A DNA stretch of 64,000 bases, taken from Vandiemenella viatica (taxonomy: Eukaryota > Arthropoda > Insecta > Orthoptera > Morabidae). The translations under genes were made by a program, and so were the position numbers. Below are positions 10,740 to 22,184 of the stretch, piece after piece. The notes under the pieces are model-generated. The model made no database searches. It saw nothing but the letters and a program-made list of their open reading frames with translations, and had not been told where the DNA came from. Positions within the stretch are counted from its first letter, which is position 1. Every line of letters starts with the position of its first letter. The DNA is taken from the NCBI GenBank assembly GCA_031002005.1, contig CM061919.1:34189088-34253087 (forward strand), read 5' to 3'.

Positions 10740-13173
10740 ATAGATTTTATTTTTAAAAGCACAGTTGAGTCTGAAAACACACCCCTCGTTGCTACTGTAT
10801 TTGGTTGCAGCTGCTTTCTAGGTCCTGCCACTCCTTAGTCCTGCCTGCTAGGGCCTGACAGACGTGAGTCCTGCCTGCTAGAAACGAGTTTTGGGTTTCG
10901 CCTTTTGGATGAGTCTGGTATTTCCGTCGTTCTACACATATGCGGAGCGGGCTCGAAAACGACGGGCGGCTCTGAAACGATAGAAACCAATGAGAATAAA
11001 GCTGGTATCTAGTTACATGGCATATAGTAATATAAAAAATTGATTCTTACCGTTCAAATGCATGGGCTGAATTCTCATCCTTTTACTGGACCTTTCATGA
11101 TCCTTATACCATGGAAAATCTTTATATATAAAAAAAATAGACTTGGTTTTTCCTATATTTCACTTTTCAGCCAACACTACCCCGCACAGTTCACTGGTCT
11201 TTGTTGTGGAAGTAGCATGGAGATTACCGTAGTGCACAACGTTGGCCGAATTTCGATAGCTGTGGTGTGGTAGATATGATGGTTAAAAGTCGTAGATGCA
11301 GGGAATTTTCGTATTTCGACCAAAGACATTTGTCTCCGTATATGTCACTCTGCTGCCACAACTATATAGCATAGACCAATGGTGTTTGTGTGTGGTAGTG
11401 GTATTGTGTCTCCTATCGTATACTATGTTGGTTAGATATCGGTAGCTATGGGCGTGTGGGAAATATGGTGGTTGAAAGTGGTCCACCTGCGGCATTTTCA
11501 TATTTCTACCTAAAACGAATGTGTCATGGTGTATCACTTTTCAGCCAAAACTATCAAGCGCAGATTACTGGTGTTTATGTGTGGCAGTAGCACAGAGTCA
11601 CTCGTTGATCACAACGTTGGCCGAATTTCGGTACCTGTGAGAATGTGGGAGATATGGTGGTTGAAATTGGTCGATCAAGGACATTTTCGTATTTGTACCA
11701 AAGACATGTGTGTCCGTATATTTTACTTTGCTGCCTGAACTACATAGCGCAGATGACTGGCGTTGGTGTGTAGTAATAGCATCGAGTCGCCCATCGTGCA
11801 CTATGGTTGTTAGGTATCGGTAGCTTTCAATCCAAATTCTTTACTACAAACACGAACGAAGTCGTGGGAACCAGCTAGTCTATTTAAAAAAAAAGATAAT
11901 CTAGGTTAAAACACTACATGTATTTGTTAAAAGAGATTTTTTTCTCTCTATAAAATAATTTTTGTTCCCTGTCAAAGACACTGGTGCTAGGTATATCATC
12001 ATGCTCTCCTAAATCTATGTAAAAAAAGGTTAAAACATGACAAAAAAGTAACATAAGTTAAAACGTGACACGAATTTGTTAAATGAAGAAATTGTAAAGC
12101 ATACTGTACTCACAATTAATAATTCCTGTTCCAAGCCAGCACTGGATTAAGTCTCATGATCCACTAACTTTGGTCCTGCAGATTGCACATGGGTTGAGCA
12201 TATCGTGTATACCTGAAGAAGGCCCTGAAATCATAGAAGAAAATGAGAATACAGCTGACATCTAGGTACGCGGAATGTATGAATAAATAAGAAAGAGGGA
12301 CTTACCGTTCGGTTGTATAGATTGAATCCTCCTCCGTTTGCTGGTTACATTAAGTTACGGACACTACAGTAAATCTAAAAAATAATGATAATAATATACG
12401 TAAAATTATTACATACATTTGTTAAATTATAAACAATTAAATGCATTCTTTATTCACTATCAAATAATTCATCACTCAAGTTAAAACAGTAAATGGATTT
12501 TGTTAAATGAAAAAAAATATATATAAACCATACTGTACTCACAGTCAAATATTTCTTCGCAGGGTAAACCATCATAACCCGCAAGCTTTCATCCTGCAGG
12601 TGGTAAACACATCGGTGGAGCAGGTACGGCCATGCTGGCAGAAAGTCCTGAAACGATAAAGTCCAATGAGCATATAGCTAGTATCCTAGTTACATGGAAT
12701 ATATGAATATATATATAAAAGTGAGACTCACCAATCAATTGCATGGTTACATCATAGGCACTAGTAGTGGATAAACCCTCAAACTCCAGTCCTTCAGATG
12801 GTATATCTGCAAAATTAAAAATGTTTGAAGGTAACATAAGTTAAAACGCCACATATATTAATTAATCTAAATTTCAACAGGACGGTTACAATTTTTCGCT
12901 GGTGGAGAATGTGCTACCCCACCCGAAAATAAAACTCTGGAATTTATCAAATAATTATCAATTCCATTCGTTGGAACTGAAAACCAGCAGAATTCCATCA
13001 GTAGTGGCTCCTTCCGACGGTAAACCTAATAAGATAGTGCAGTTTAAAAGGCTGCATATATTTGTTAAATATAAAGTCTGAATAATTGAAACTAATAAAG
13101 TATGAAAAACATAATTACCTTGTTGATTCATGTCATCGAAGGGAACCAAATCTTCAATGCTTTGCGAAGACAT
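10740..13173 (-). pseudogene. Spliced gene of the Polinton-like element, right-arm copy
   Basis: The minus-strand ATG at 13173 starts a first exon reading MSSQSIEDLVPFDDMNQQ, which ends with donor CAAG|GTAATT at 13120. The second exon begins at 13025 (GLPSEGATTDG), the third is 12806-12732 (DIPSEGLEFEGL, donor GTGAGTC), and the fourth, around 12655-12540, includes YDGLPCEEIFDCEY with an intact GTGAGT donor. Micro-exons with AACGGAGGAGGATT- or AAAAGGATGAGAATT-like sequence lie near 12345-12310 and 11085-11050. A block near 10970-10790 corresponds to the 8026-8250 exon of the left arm. The acidic, repeated exon products are not a family I recognise. Splicing phase between exons 1 and 2 is consistent in both arms, which supports a once-real spliced gene. 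Confidence 0.55.
11119..11878. mobile_element. Non-autonomous Helitron (760 bp) with internal tandem repeats
   Basis: Starts with TC (TCTTTATATATAAA) and ends with CTAG after a short GC-rich stem region (GAAGTCGTGGGAACCAGCTAG). It is inserted between A and T without target duplication. The matching intron of the left arm (near 7437) provides an empty site with GGAAAA joined to CTATTTAAA. Inside are about four diverged ~180 bp units, each with a GGCCGAATTTCG- or GTTAG-type block followed by TTTTCGTATTT and CCAAAGACA blocks. No Rep/helicase gene is present. Confidence 0.8.
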
Positions 13174-13733
13174 TGTCTCTGTGTAAGTCCAGTTATAACT
13201 AGCTTAGTTCCTGTTGAGACCGCTTCGTTTATACTGCTGATAGTAGCAGGCTGTTTAGCGGCTGGCAAATACCTGGCTCTGGTGGAGCAGGTGGCCTTGA
13301 TGGGGACCCGCACGCCGGGTGAAGGCTAATTAGCATAACCGGTTCCCAGGGCGGACTGCCAGCGATGGGGTGGGGGGTAAAGCAATCTACGCAGGTAGCC
13401 TCGTTTACCATCCGGATGGCAGTAATTTTAATTTAAAGCCAGCGGGGTGTAAGGCTTGCTACGTAAACAACAACCATTAATTCCCGCAAGTAATACGCCG
13501 CCTGAAAGGTAAAAGGCCCTTTATTATCCGGCTGACAGAAATTTTAATTAAGTTTTAGGATAATCTGCCATTAGAGCGGAGCGGTGGGGAAGATGGGAGG
13601 GAGTGACCGTGAGACTGCATCAGAACCGGCACACACACAAGTCTTATGGAATAGCGTTCTGAATATGGGAGGGGCGGAGACGGTGGCAGTTGGTGGTGGG
13701 GGTCATATTCCAAACGCCCAATCTATTACTACT

Positions 13734-14042
13734 GAAGTACATTGGCGAGACAGTAAGGAAAAGGACAAATCCGCGGTGGCGGAACATAGGTTTATTGGAA
13801 GCGTTTGAAATACGCCTCCTGTCTAATCTGGTTAACCGGGATTGTGGTTTCCAACTAAGTGATACGTAGATACCTTTTATTGAGGCTGCTCGTCAGCAAT
13901 GGCTTGTGTTTTGTGCTCCGCGGGTGTGTAATGAAGTCTGAGACGCTGCTAGCCAACGTAACGTCTGTCGTTGCCAGGCCAAGCGCTCTAGATAAACTTC
14001 AAATCTTAAGACTACACATGAAGATGGCGACGTAGTTTAGTC
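13734..14042 (+). pseudogene. Penelope-like element, right half: GIY-YIG endonuclease and 3' end
   Basis: Joining 4885 to 13740 (one GAAGTA copy removed) keeps the frame and reads from CGKK into YIGETVR, the second half of the GIY-YIG signature. It continues with EAFEIRLL, then VNRDCGFQLS, the usual C-terminus of Penelope endonucleases, ending at a stop near 13857. Part of the endonuclease between them is deleted. The 3' non-coding tail runs to about 14042 and contains a CATGAAGATGGCGAC block typical of Penelope 3' ends. Confidence 0.8.
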
Positions 14043-14087
14043 ACAGTTATTAACCGACTTCAAAAAACGGAGGTTCTCAATTCGTCT

Positions 14088-14123
<36 letters not shown>

Positions 14124-16080
14124 TATGTATGTTCAGCGATATCTTCGCCAATTTTGAACCGATTTAAATGAAATTTTTTCAGTGGCTACGGTATACCTGC
14201 AAAGTGGTCCCATATGAATTTTATTGAGAAAACACCCCTTCTACCCCCTTCCACCCCTTAATTTTTATACAAACCCACTTTTTTATCCGATTTCGATGAA
14301 ACTTTGGACATGTTTAGTCAAATATAAAGAGAAAAATACTGTAAAATTTTGGTTTGAAAAAATTGAAGCCTTCTCCTATCCACCCCCTAAATTTTTGCCA
14401 ATGTTCTCTATACAAAGCTACAGTCGACACCATTTAACTGGTCTCCATTAAAGTTGGCATATACATGTAATTTTTCATGGAGAAGGTTTCTGACGAAAAA
14501 AATTAATGAAATAAATAAATAAACCACCCCATGTCTCTCTTTACACCCTTAATTTTATAGAAATCTACATTTCTTAACTTATTTTTATTGAACTTTGCCC
14601 ATGTATAATTTAAAACAAAGAGAAAAATCCTGTTAACATTTGGTTTGCCAATGCTCAACCTCTTTCCCTTCTTCAACCCCCCTAAAGCTTTTGTCAATGT
14701 TCTTTATAAAAAGCTACAGTCGCGATCGTTTGACCAATTACCATGAAAGTTGGTGCTTATATGTATTTTTTCACGAAAAAGTTGTCTGACCAAAAGATCT
14801 AAAAACCACCACCTCTCCCCATTAAACGGCTTAATTTTTATACACAACCACAGTTTTTATCCGGTTTAGACAGAACTTAGCAATTTTTACTATAAAACAA
14901 AGAAAAAAATAATGCCAACTCTTGGTTTCCAAAAACTGAACTCCTCTTCCCGTTTCCACCCCCTTGATTTTTGTCAATTTCTTTTTAGAAAGCTACAGTC
15001 GACACCATTTGACCGATCTTTATGAAAGTTGGCGCATGTATATGTAATTTTTTATGAATAAGATTTCTGACAAAAAAAAAAAAACTACCCTGTACAAAAC
15101 CCACATTTTAATCCGATTCGGTGGAACTTCGCATGCGTATACTTTAAAACAAATAGAAAAAGAAAAATACTGTCCACATAACTTTCACAAATACACAAAC
15201 CCTATCTCCCTATCTACCCCTTTAATTACTGTCAATGTTCTTTATACAAAGCTACCGTTTCTTTCTGATTTTGAAGGAAGTATGCACATGTATACAGCAA
15301 AACAAACAGATAAATACTGTCTACATTTGGTTTCGAGAGTCCAAACTCCGCTCCTTCCTTTCCATCCTTTAATCAACAGTTTCTATCCGATTCTGAAAGA
15401 AATTTTCACATGTATACTTTAAAACATACGGAACAATTGTATTTAAATTAGGTTGCAGAAGCCCAACCCCTCTTCCCTTCTACCCCCACCTCTCCTAATT
15501 TCCAATGTTCTTTATAGTTCTTCACAGTTTTATCAGATTTTCATTGAACACTGCACATGCATACTTAAAAACAAAGAGAAACATAGTGTCTACATTCTGT
15601 TTACAAAACCCTACCTTACCCCATTTAATTTTTGCAAATGTTCTTTACACAAAGCTACAGATTTTATCTGGTTTCGGTGGAAATTTTCACATGTATACTT
15701 TAAAACAAAGAGAAAAATACTGCCCACACTAGCTTTACAAAAAACAAACTACTCTTCATCTCCACACCCCTTAATTGTTTTTTTATATATACCTACAGTT
15801 TTATCTGACATCAATAGAAATTTACACACATATACTTTAAATCAATCAGAAAAGTCAGTCTACATTTGGTGTACAAAAGCCCAATCACTCTTCCCCTTTA
15901 CCCTCACCCCTTTTAATTTCCAATGTTCTTTACAAAAATCCACAGTTTTAATCCCTTCAAAATCAATTAAGCTATTTTTAAGTCATGGCATAGTATTTAT
16001 AAAATAAATGTGTCATAATGTCTCAACATTTACTTGAGATTTCAACTTGGATCCCAAGCTTTCACGTTGTGAAAACCAAT
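14043..16080 (+). repeat. Dispersed element made of diverged tandem units
   Basis: A 34-base T run (14089-14122) is followed by many copies of a block with TACAAACCCAC or CTACAGT, TTTTATCCGATTTCGATGAA, ACATGTATACTTTAAAAC and GAGAAAAATACTG. Spacing is about 280 bp up to about 15250 and about 130-150 bp afterwards. The end (15930-16080) and parts of the array recur in inverse orientation at 38450-39445 and in one unit at 41311-41480. Long open frames here are side-effects of the repetition. The ACCGACTTCAAAAAACGGAGG start resembles ends of common insect repeats. The class is unclear. Confidence 0.7.
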
Positions 16081-16423
16081 TAAGAAACTATATTTTCTGT
16101 GTGATGCCGGAGGAAACAGATATTTTCCAGAGACAGATGTGGTATGTATTAATGCCCAGATGTTACATGTTTCGGTTATCGACCTGCATCTTCAACAGAT
16201 GTTATGATATGATCGAAACATAGCATGGACCAAAATGTAAACTGACATTCCTTATCAAAACACCCAAATCACCCCGTTCTGGAAGTTGTTGTGGAATATA
16301 AAGACAGAATTCTTCTTTGAAAGTAAGCGCTTTAATCTCTGAGCTACCAGGAAGTTCGCAAAATGGGAACGGCTGCGAAATATTTAAAATACAAAACAAA
16401 CTATAATACCACTAAAAATTTAA
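16081..16423. other. No gene; end of the dispersed repeat and spacer
   Basis: Contains a sequence (GATCGAAACATAGCATGG) like the 3' tails of Penelope-type or similar elements. I see no coding content. Confidence 0.35.
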
Positions 16424-17167
16424 AAATAAAATAATTGTTTAAAAAACATAAAAACCGCCTTCAAAAAATAAAAAAAAACACTAAAAATTTTAAAATAACT
16501 TTATACCTTGCTTAGGATAAAGTAAATCTAAACGGACAATATTTTACATTACTGTCATTGAAATTGTTACATTAATTAGTTATTTTTGGAGTCGGTGCCA
16601 GCAAAAGCAAGAAAATCAAAAAGATAAAAACAATAAGGAATAACAATAATTCATAAAAAATCATGTTACTGCTTACCTACAATTAATGCTAGAAACGTGT
16701 TTCAACAAAACTGAAACATACAGATGATACGCCGATATTATACTAACTGTAAATCGTTTACTGCATGATGCAGCCCACCAACTGACACTGTAGCGCCAGA
16801 GAAATGCCTGGCTGACCTATAAGGCCGAGCCACAGATTAAAATATTACTAATTTGTTTCCCTAAGCTGTCCCGCAATAACACTATCTGCCTCACGACATT
16901 CTGTAAAATATTGGGAATTTTTGTTCGTACTCTCCGTTTTGCCTCTAACACCAAAAGAAGTTCAATAATTCGATCTTCGCGATGTGACAGCTGGCACCGA
17001 CTCCAAAAATAACTAATTAATGTAACATTTTCAATGACAGTAATGTAAAATATTGTCCATTTAGATTTACTTTATCCTAAGCAAGGTATAAAGTTATTTT
17101 AAAATTTTTAGTGCTTTTTTATTTTTTGAAGGCGGTTTTTATGTTTTTTTAAACAATTATTTTATTT
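16424..17167. mobile_element. Foldback/MITE-like element with ~178 bp terminal inverted repeats
   Basis: 16424-16602 and 16990-17167 are inverse copies with few differences. Shared blocks are AAAACCGCCTTCAAAAAATA, ACTTTATACCTTGCTTAGG and GGAGTCGGTGCCAGC. The 387 bp centre has no ORF. I could not identify a clear target duplication, so the outer ends may be a few bases off. Confidence 0.8.
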
Positions 17168-18698
17168 GTGTATAAACAATAGTATATTCGGTTTGCTTCT
17201 CGTGAAACATTAATGGTAAAGTTGCAGTTTACTCACCAGATACTCCAGCGAAGTGCCTGTAAGCAACCAGAGACATTTGTTTTTATTATATTGTAAACAG
17301 TAAGAGTTATGCTACCACGAGCTAGCATTTCTAAGCGAAGTATTTCAATGTAATCGGACTAAATAATTAAAAAGAGAAATTAAAATACAAGATTATGTAC
17401 AATAGCGGGGGAAATAATTAGTAATTTACATTAGGTAGGGTTATGAATGTATTTGGTGAAAAATTTTGCGGGAATTTTTGTGCAGATCTAATTAAGAAGA
17501 GAACATTAAATTTAAAAACAATAATATAGAGAACTGCGGAGGAAATAATTAATAATTTTCATTGCAGTTATGAATGTATCTGGTGAAACTATTACTTTCG
17601 TTCCGAACGATAATAGTTTCTGAAATCAGTTAGTAATATGAGCATTTCAGAGCGGTGTATATGAATATAACTACACGCAATCAGTTTTCGGAAGTTTTCA
17701 ACAAATATAATTTAACAAGAAAAGTTTATAAACCGATGCATTCTGTAAATATATATATATATATATATTTGAAACGTTAATAAGTTCTTAGTCTTCGCAA
17801 TAGTACCTTAGAAACTCTATGCAGTATACTCTATTCATTGCACCTGGACTCAAATGAAACGTAACCACAGCACACAATATTGTCGATTCCCAATATTCAA
17901 ATCGTATCTATCTCCATTAATGTGGTCCAGGCTGCTTTACAACTTAAACCTAAACTGTTATTGACGAAATCATATTTTATAAATATGTCTTGAGTACAGC
18001 CTGTACACACACGATATGAGGAAGCGATACTACTATAAAAATAGCAATTTATCGTCTTTATTGTGGTCCATGGTTCACTACAACAACACGGTTACGCTCA
18101 ATAATTTTAGAATAACTACAATTTCCTTTCTGTGTATAATTTTTGGCTCTTAAAAGAGTCTTTTACCGCCAAAAATAACATTTTAGCTCCGAAACGAGTT
18201 GTTTTCGAACCTATGTATTTCACATTTGGGACACTCTCTATTCGACAATAAAATAGGTACGTTTTCTCAATATGTCCATTCTTCTTTCATTTTTCTAGCC
18301 ATTTCCAAATGCCATCAAGCTGTTTCAGTTTACTATTATTCATGACATCAGGATTGCACAAGCGAATGAACTCAAGGAACAAATCTTTTGGGCAGCCATT
18401 TCCAAAAAGAAAAACTGTGATTGGAAGTCATCTCTATATTTAAGCAGACTGCTCCAATGATTTCTCTTATATATCTCGGCCATTTTTCATTTTGTTCCCT
18501 ATCGGTTCTAGTAAGTTTATATAAATTTCGTAAAATTGGAGTCTAGACTGCCTGCTCCCTGCGGTATTTATCGGGTAATTATCTAAATAATTTTGCTTGT
18601 AGTGACGTATGTAATTATACAATAAGTAGGCCTACCTAAATTATAATATTCTACTTTTGTAAATTACTAAATAACCGTTATAAAAAAAGTATCTCCTA
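17168..18698. other. No gene recognised; AT-rich
   Basis: Contains an (AT)n run at about 17748-17770. I see no domain, SINE or transposon end before the mariner. Confidence 0.45.
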
Positions 18699-19991
18699 CG
18701 AGGGTGGTTTGAAAAGTTCTCGGAATCACCGCTAGATGTCAGTGCTAGAGCAACGAGGTTCCCGCGCAATAATCACACATCCTTTGTGAGTGAACACGTG
18801 GCGCGTCAGTGCTCTAGCTGCAGGAGTGTGGTAGTGACGACTCTTTGTTGTTGTCCCCGCGTAGTGATTTGTGACAATGGAAAAAACTGAGATTCGAGCA
18901 GTGATTAAATACTTTGTAAAGAAAGGTATGAAAGCAAACGAAATTCATGCCGACTTTCAGAACACACTAGGGGACTCTGCTCCTTCATTTTCAACTGTTG
19001 CCAAGTGGACCAGCGAGTTTAAATTTGGTCGGGAGAGCTTGGATGATGATCCACGTAGTGGAAGCCAAAAAGTGCTACGATCCCAGAATTTATCGAAAAA
19101 GTGCATAAAATGGTTATGGAGGATCGTCGACTGAAAGTGTGGGAGATTGCTGAAGCTGTAGGGATGTCTTCTGAACGGGTATATTATATTTTAACCGAAG
19201 AATTGTATATGAAAAAATTATCAGCAAGATGGGTGCCGCGGCTCTTGACACTGGGCGATAAACGCACCAGATTGGAAATGTCCTAACAAATTCTGGCCCG
19301 TTTTCAGAGCAACCAACAAGATTTTTTGCGCCGGTTTGTGACTACAGATGAAACTTGGGTCCACTACTATACCCCAGAGACAAAACAGCAGTCAAAACAG
19401 TGGAAACATGTTGATTCACCACCACCAAAGAAAGAAAAGGCAGTGCGTTCGGCCGGAAAGGACATGGCCTCAGTTTTCTGGGATGCAAAAGGCATTCTGC
19501 TGATACATTATGTTCATACAGGCCAAACAATCACGGCGCAATACTATGCAAACCTCCTTGACCAATTACAGGAAAGGATACGCGAAACAAAGCCAGGTTT
19601 GGCAAGGAAAAACGTCATCTTTCATCAGGACAACGCTCCGCCGCACAAAAGTGTTATTGCCATGGCAACACTTCATGAACTGAGGTACGAATTGTTGCCA
19701 CATCCACCTTATTCACCTGATTTGGCATCATCAGACTTTCATCTATTCCCCAAGCTGAAAAATTTCCTCGGTGGACGGAGATTTTCTACAAGGGAAGAAC
19801 TGACAGCCTAATTGGAGAGGTATTTTGCAGGCCTGGAGGAATCTCATTTTCGAGATGGGATCAAGGCATTGGAACATCGCTGGACCAAATGCCTTAGTCT
19901 ACAGGGAGACTATGTTGAAAAATAAAAGCAGTTCCATCGAGGTAAGATACTTAATTCTAATACATTCCGAGAACTTTTCAAACCACCCTCG
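18699..19991 (+). mobile_element. mariner transposon, complete ends
   Basis: 1293 bp, the usual mariner size. The inverted ends CGAGGGTGGTTTGAAAAGTT (left) and its complement (right, 19972-19991) match over about 27 bp through CTCGGAA. It is flanked by TA on both sides (18697-18698 and 19992-19993), the Tc1/mariner target duplication. A single transposase frame fills the interior. Confidence 0.95.
18877..19925 (+). pseudogene. mariner transposase, three disabling lesions
   Basis: Begins at ATG 18877 with an N-terminal helix-turn-helix (RAVIKYFVKKGMKANEI, then FSTVAKWTSEF). The second HTH follows (VWEIAEAVGMSSERVYYIL). The catalytic region shows TDETWVHYYTPE (first Asp), HQDNAPPH (second Asp) and SPDLASSDFHLFPKLK, giving the mariner DD34D arrangement with WVHYYTPE and YSPDLA signatures. 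It ends with HRWTKCLSLQGDYVEK and a stop at 19923. Lesions: a one-base deletion at about 19065 (frame change), a stop at 19284-19286, and a stop at 19809-19811. The sequence between lesions is well preserved, so the copy looks fairly young. Confidence 0.92.
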
Positions 19992-20067
19992 TATGTTTAC
20001 GATACAATACAAACAAATATTTATTTAATCACTTTTTGTTAAAAATTAACTACGATATTAATTACAA

Positions 20068-22184
20068 TTATTATTATTATTATTTTTTTTGGCCTTCGGT
20101 GAAGACGACCATATGGCCAGCATCAAATGTTTAAAGTTGTTTTACATACTTATCTTTGACATTTGCTAATAAATTATTTTCTGTACTTCTTATTACATTA
20201 CAAGTCTCATTGTATTGCATTTAACTTTTAAAATTGTTACATGTCAAATAGTTTTATCATACTCAACAAACTTGTTACTCATTTTTGTTCTTGGTAACTA
20301 GTATTACATGATAGAGTGATATTCTTAACCATTAAAACCTAATATCAGTTTCACTTAAGTAACGGGTTATTGCCCGTTAAACATCCTGTCACTCAGTTCT
20401 CAGCAGACCAGATATAGAAGAAGGCAGAGGTATTAAGCTTAACAATATTTTTACACATTTCGTTTTGTTGTCCCCTGTAACGGCCGCATCGGAGAATGAT
20501 GAGATTAATGTCTGCTACCTCATTTTGTTCTTCCGGGCAGAAAGGAGAATATAAATGTCCGATTTTGAATAGATGGCTAGAGTAGCACCTGTGTCCCTAT
20601 CTCATTCCAATGATTGATGTTTTGTGTCTTTTTCCCAATTTGGAGGATATGAACCAGGCTTTGGAATGAATGTGGGGTTGTATTTGAGAGTAATACATTC
20701 CTCTGCCGGTTTGCGAGCTAGCCCTCGAATCTGACCAGGCGCGAAAGGACTCTTTCTTGATAATTGATGTAAAGTCTGTATGAGGAAGCTGGATGTACTG
20801 TATCTCTCCATCTACTATACTTTCCTTAGCTAACTGGTCGACCGTTTCGTTGTGCTGAATACACGCATGTATCTTTATCCATAATAGGTGAATCTCTTTA
20901 CTCTCTGTGGAGGCTTAGTGGAGGTTTAGTATCTCTGATAAAGTATTGTTCAGAATGATCTGCCGTTTATGGTTTTCCAGTTTTTGAGACACACTTTTTG
21001 AATCCGATAGGATCAGAATTTTATCATGACGTTCATATCAGTATTTTATGGCCTCTCTGATTGCTAATGCCTCAGCCGTATATATAGTTGTTTCACATGG
21101 TAGGCGAACCTTCTTTGACTCCTGTGAGAATGGGCAGTAATAGACGTAGCCGACTCCATCTGAGGTTTTAGAGCCATCCGTGTAGATTTCTATAAAATCC
21201 GGCTAGGTTAGACTTAGAAAACTATCCGTCATGGAACTTGCTGAGTCACTTCCTATAATCCAATCTGGTAAGTTATATATATTTGATTTGAATCTGAGAA
21301 AATTATAATGAAATGAAAAGATGGGTATTATGTCATCTTGAATAAATAACGGTATCAGATGTTTTATTTTGTTAAGACTTTGCACTAACATAGGCTTTTT
21401 GGGACTGGTGAGAATACCTCTTCTGTCCAATGTTTTTGTGTATTCGATGACCCTCTGAATCACAGGATGGTTTGTGATGGACGCAAGTCTCATTAAATAT
21501 AGGTTGGATAGGAGCTGGCGGCGTTTATCTAGAGGCATTCCCCTCGCCTCTACTAGCAAGGCATTTGTTGGGGTGGATTTCATAGCTCCCAAGCAAAATC
21601 GGATAGCTCTGTGTTGTACTGTGTCCAGTTTGCATAAGGTAGTATTTCCATAAAAAAGAGCTTTCATAAACGAAGATAGGTCGAATGATTGCTCTATTGA
21701 AGTTGAGGAGGATGGCGCAATCGGCTCCCCACCAGATGCGCGTAACGGATCTTAAAGCATTCAAGTGGTATTCCGTTTTGGCTATAATGTTGTCTATGTG
21801 ACAGTTCTAAGTGATTTTACTATCCATATGTAAACCTAGATGTCTGACCGATGCTCGAACCGGGAAGATACGTAGGGCCTATATGGACCCAAGTGTATCT
21901 CCGTCTCTTGAATTTCTGGAGAAAATCACAACTGATGATTTCGACGGAGGCATGGTTAATCCTGGTTGTGGTAACCACTCGTGCAGCTTCTTGGCGGCTT
22001 CGTTCAATTTCCAGAAATTAATCCCCTGAGAGGGAGAAAAAGTTTATATGCATACATCATCTGAGAATTGCAGAACCTTTATTGTTGGGTTAAAAAAGTT
22101 TTCTAAATAAGCTGTAAAAATGGTAAACAGGATATGGCTAAGGATTGCCAGTTGTGGTAATCCCTTTGAAACGACGCGTTGTAC
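20068..22184 (-). mobile_element. I-like non-LTR retrotransposon, 3' part
   Basis: Minus-strand element. Its 3' end is a TAA-type simple repeat (ATT run on the plus strand, 20068-20084), as in I elements, preceded by a non-coding tail with a TGGTCGTCTTCACCGAAGGCC hairpin-like block. The 5' continuation was displaced to 35202-35435 by the 13 kb palindromic insertion. The flanking GTAC at 22181-22184 is one copy of that insertion's target duplication. Confidence 0.8.
20590..22180 (-). pseudogene. I-like reverse transcriptase and RNase H (broken)
   Basis: From 22180 downward: VVSKGLPQ and LSHILFTIFTA (RT motif B region), VLQFSDDVCI (FSDD in place of YADD), and LHMDSKIT and NALRSVTRIWWG (thumb). 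Then LDTVQHRAIRFCLGAM and EARGMPLDKRRQLLSNLYLMR, with the longest intact stretch at 21667-21203. The RNase H domain follows: IYTDGSK, TAEALAIREAIKY, ILILSDSKSV, and NETVDQLAKES near 20830. A short C-terminal region ends near 20600. Several stops and frame changes occur (near 21700-21830, 21185 and 20900). RT followed by RNase H plus the TAA tail places it in or near the I clade. Confidence 0.82.

Larger units (their letters stand above)
4886..13733. mobile_element. Polinton/Maverick-like foldback element with 6-bp target duplication
   Basis: The element has inverted ends starting AGTAGT: AGTAGTG at 4886 on the plus strand and AGTAGTA at 13733 on the minus strand. It is flanked by a perfect 6-bp direct repeat GAAGTA at 4880-4885 and 13734-13739. 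A 6-bp duplication with 5'-AG ends is the known hallmark of Polintons. The 1.8 kb core holds a broken minus-strand family-B DNA polymerase of the Polinton type. The arms are 4886 to about 8618 and about 10433 to 13733. After subtracting later insertions each arm is about 2.4-2.5 kb, unusually long and containing exons. No capsid, integrase, ATPase or protease gene is present, so this is a non-autonomous deletion derivative. Because it splits a Penelope GIY-YIG reading frame exactly at the duplication, the boundaries are well supported. Confidence 0.85.
10433..13733 (-). repeat. Right inverted arm of the Polinton-like element
   Basis: Inverse copy of 4886-8618. It lacks the non-LTR piece and the hAT MITE but contains a Helitron (11119-11878). 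Its exons and splice sites are better preserved than those of the left arm. Confidence 0.85.

Noticed and set aside
15054..16007. Open frames of 122 and 184 codons
   Set aside because: They follow the repeat units, with recurring similar peptides and frame changes between units.
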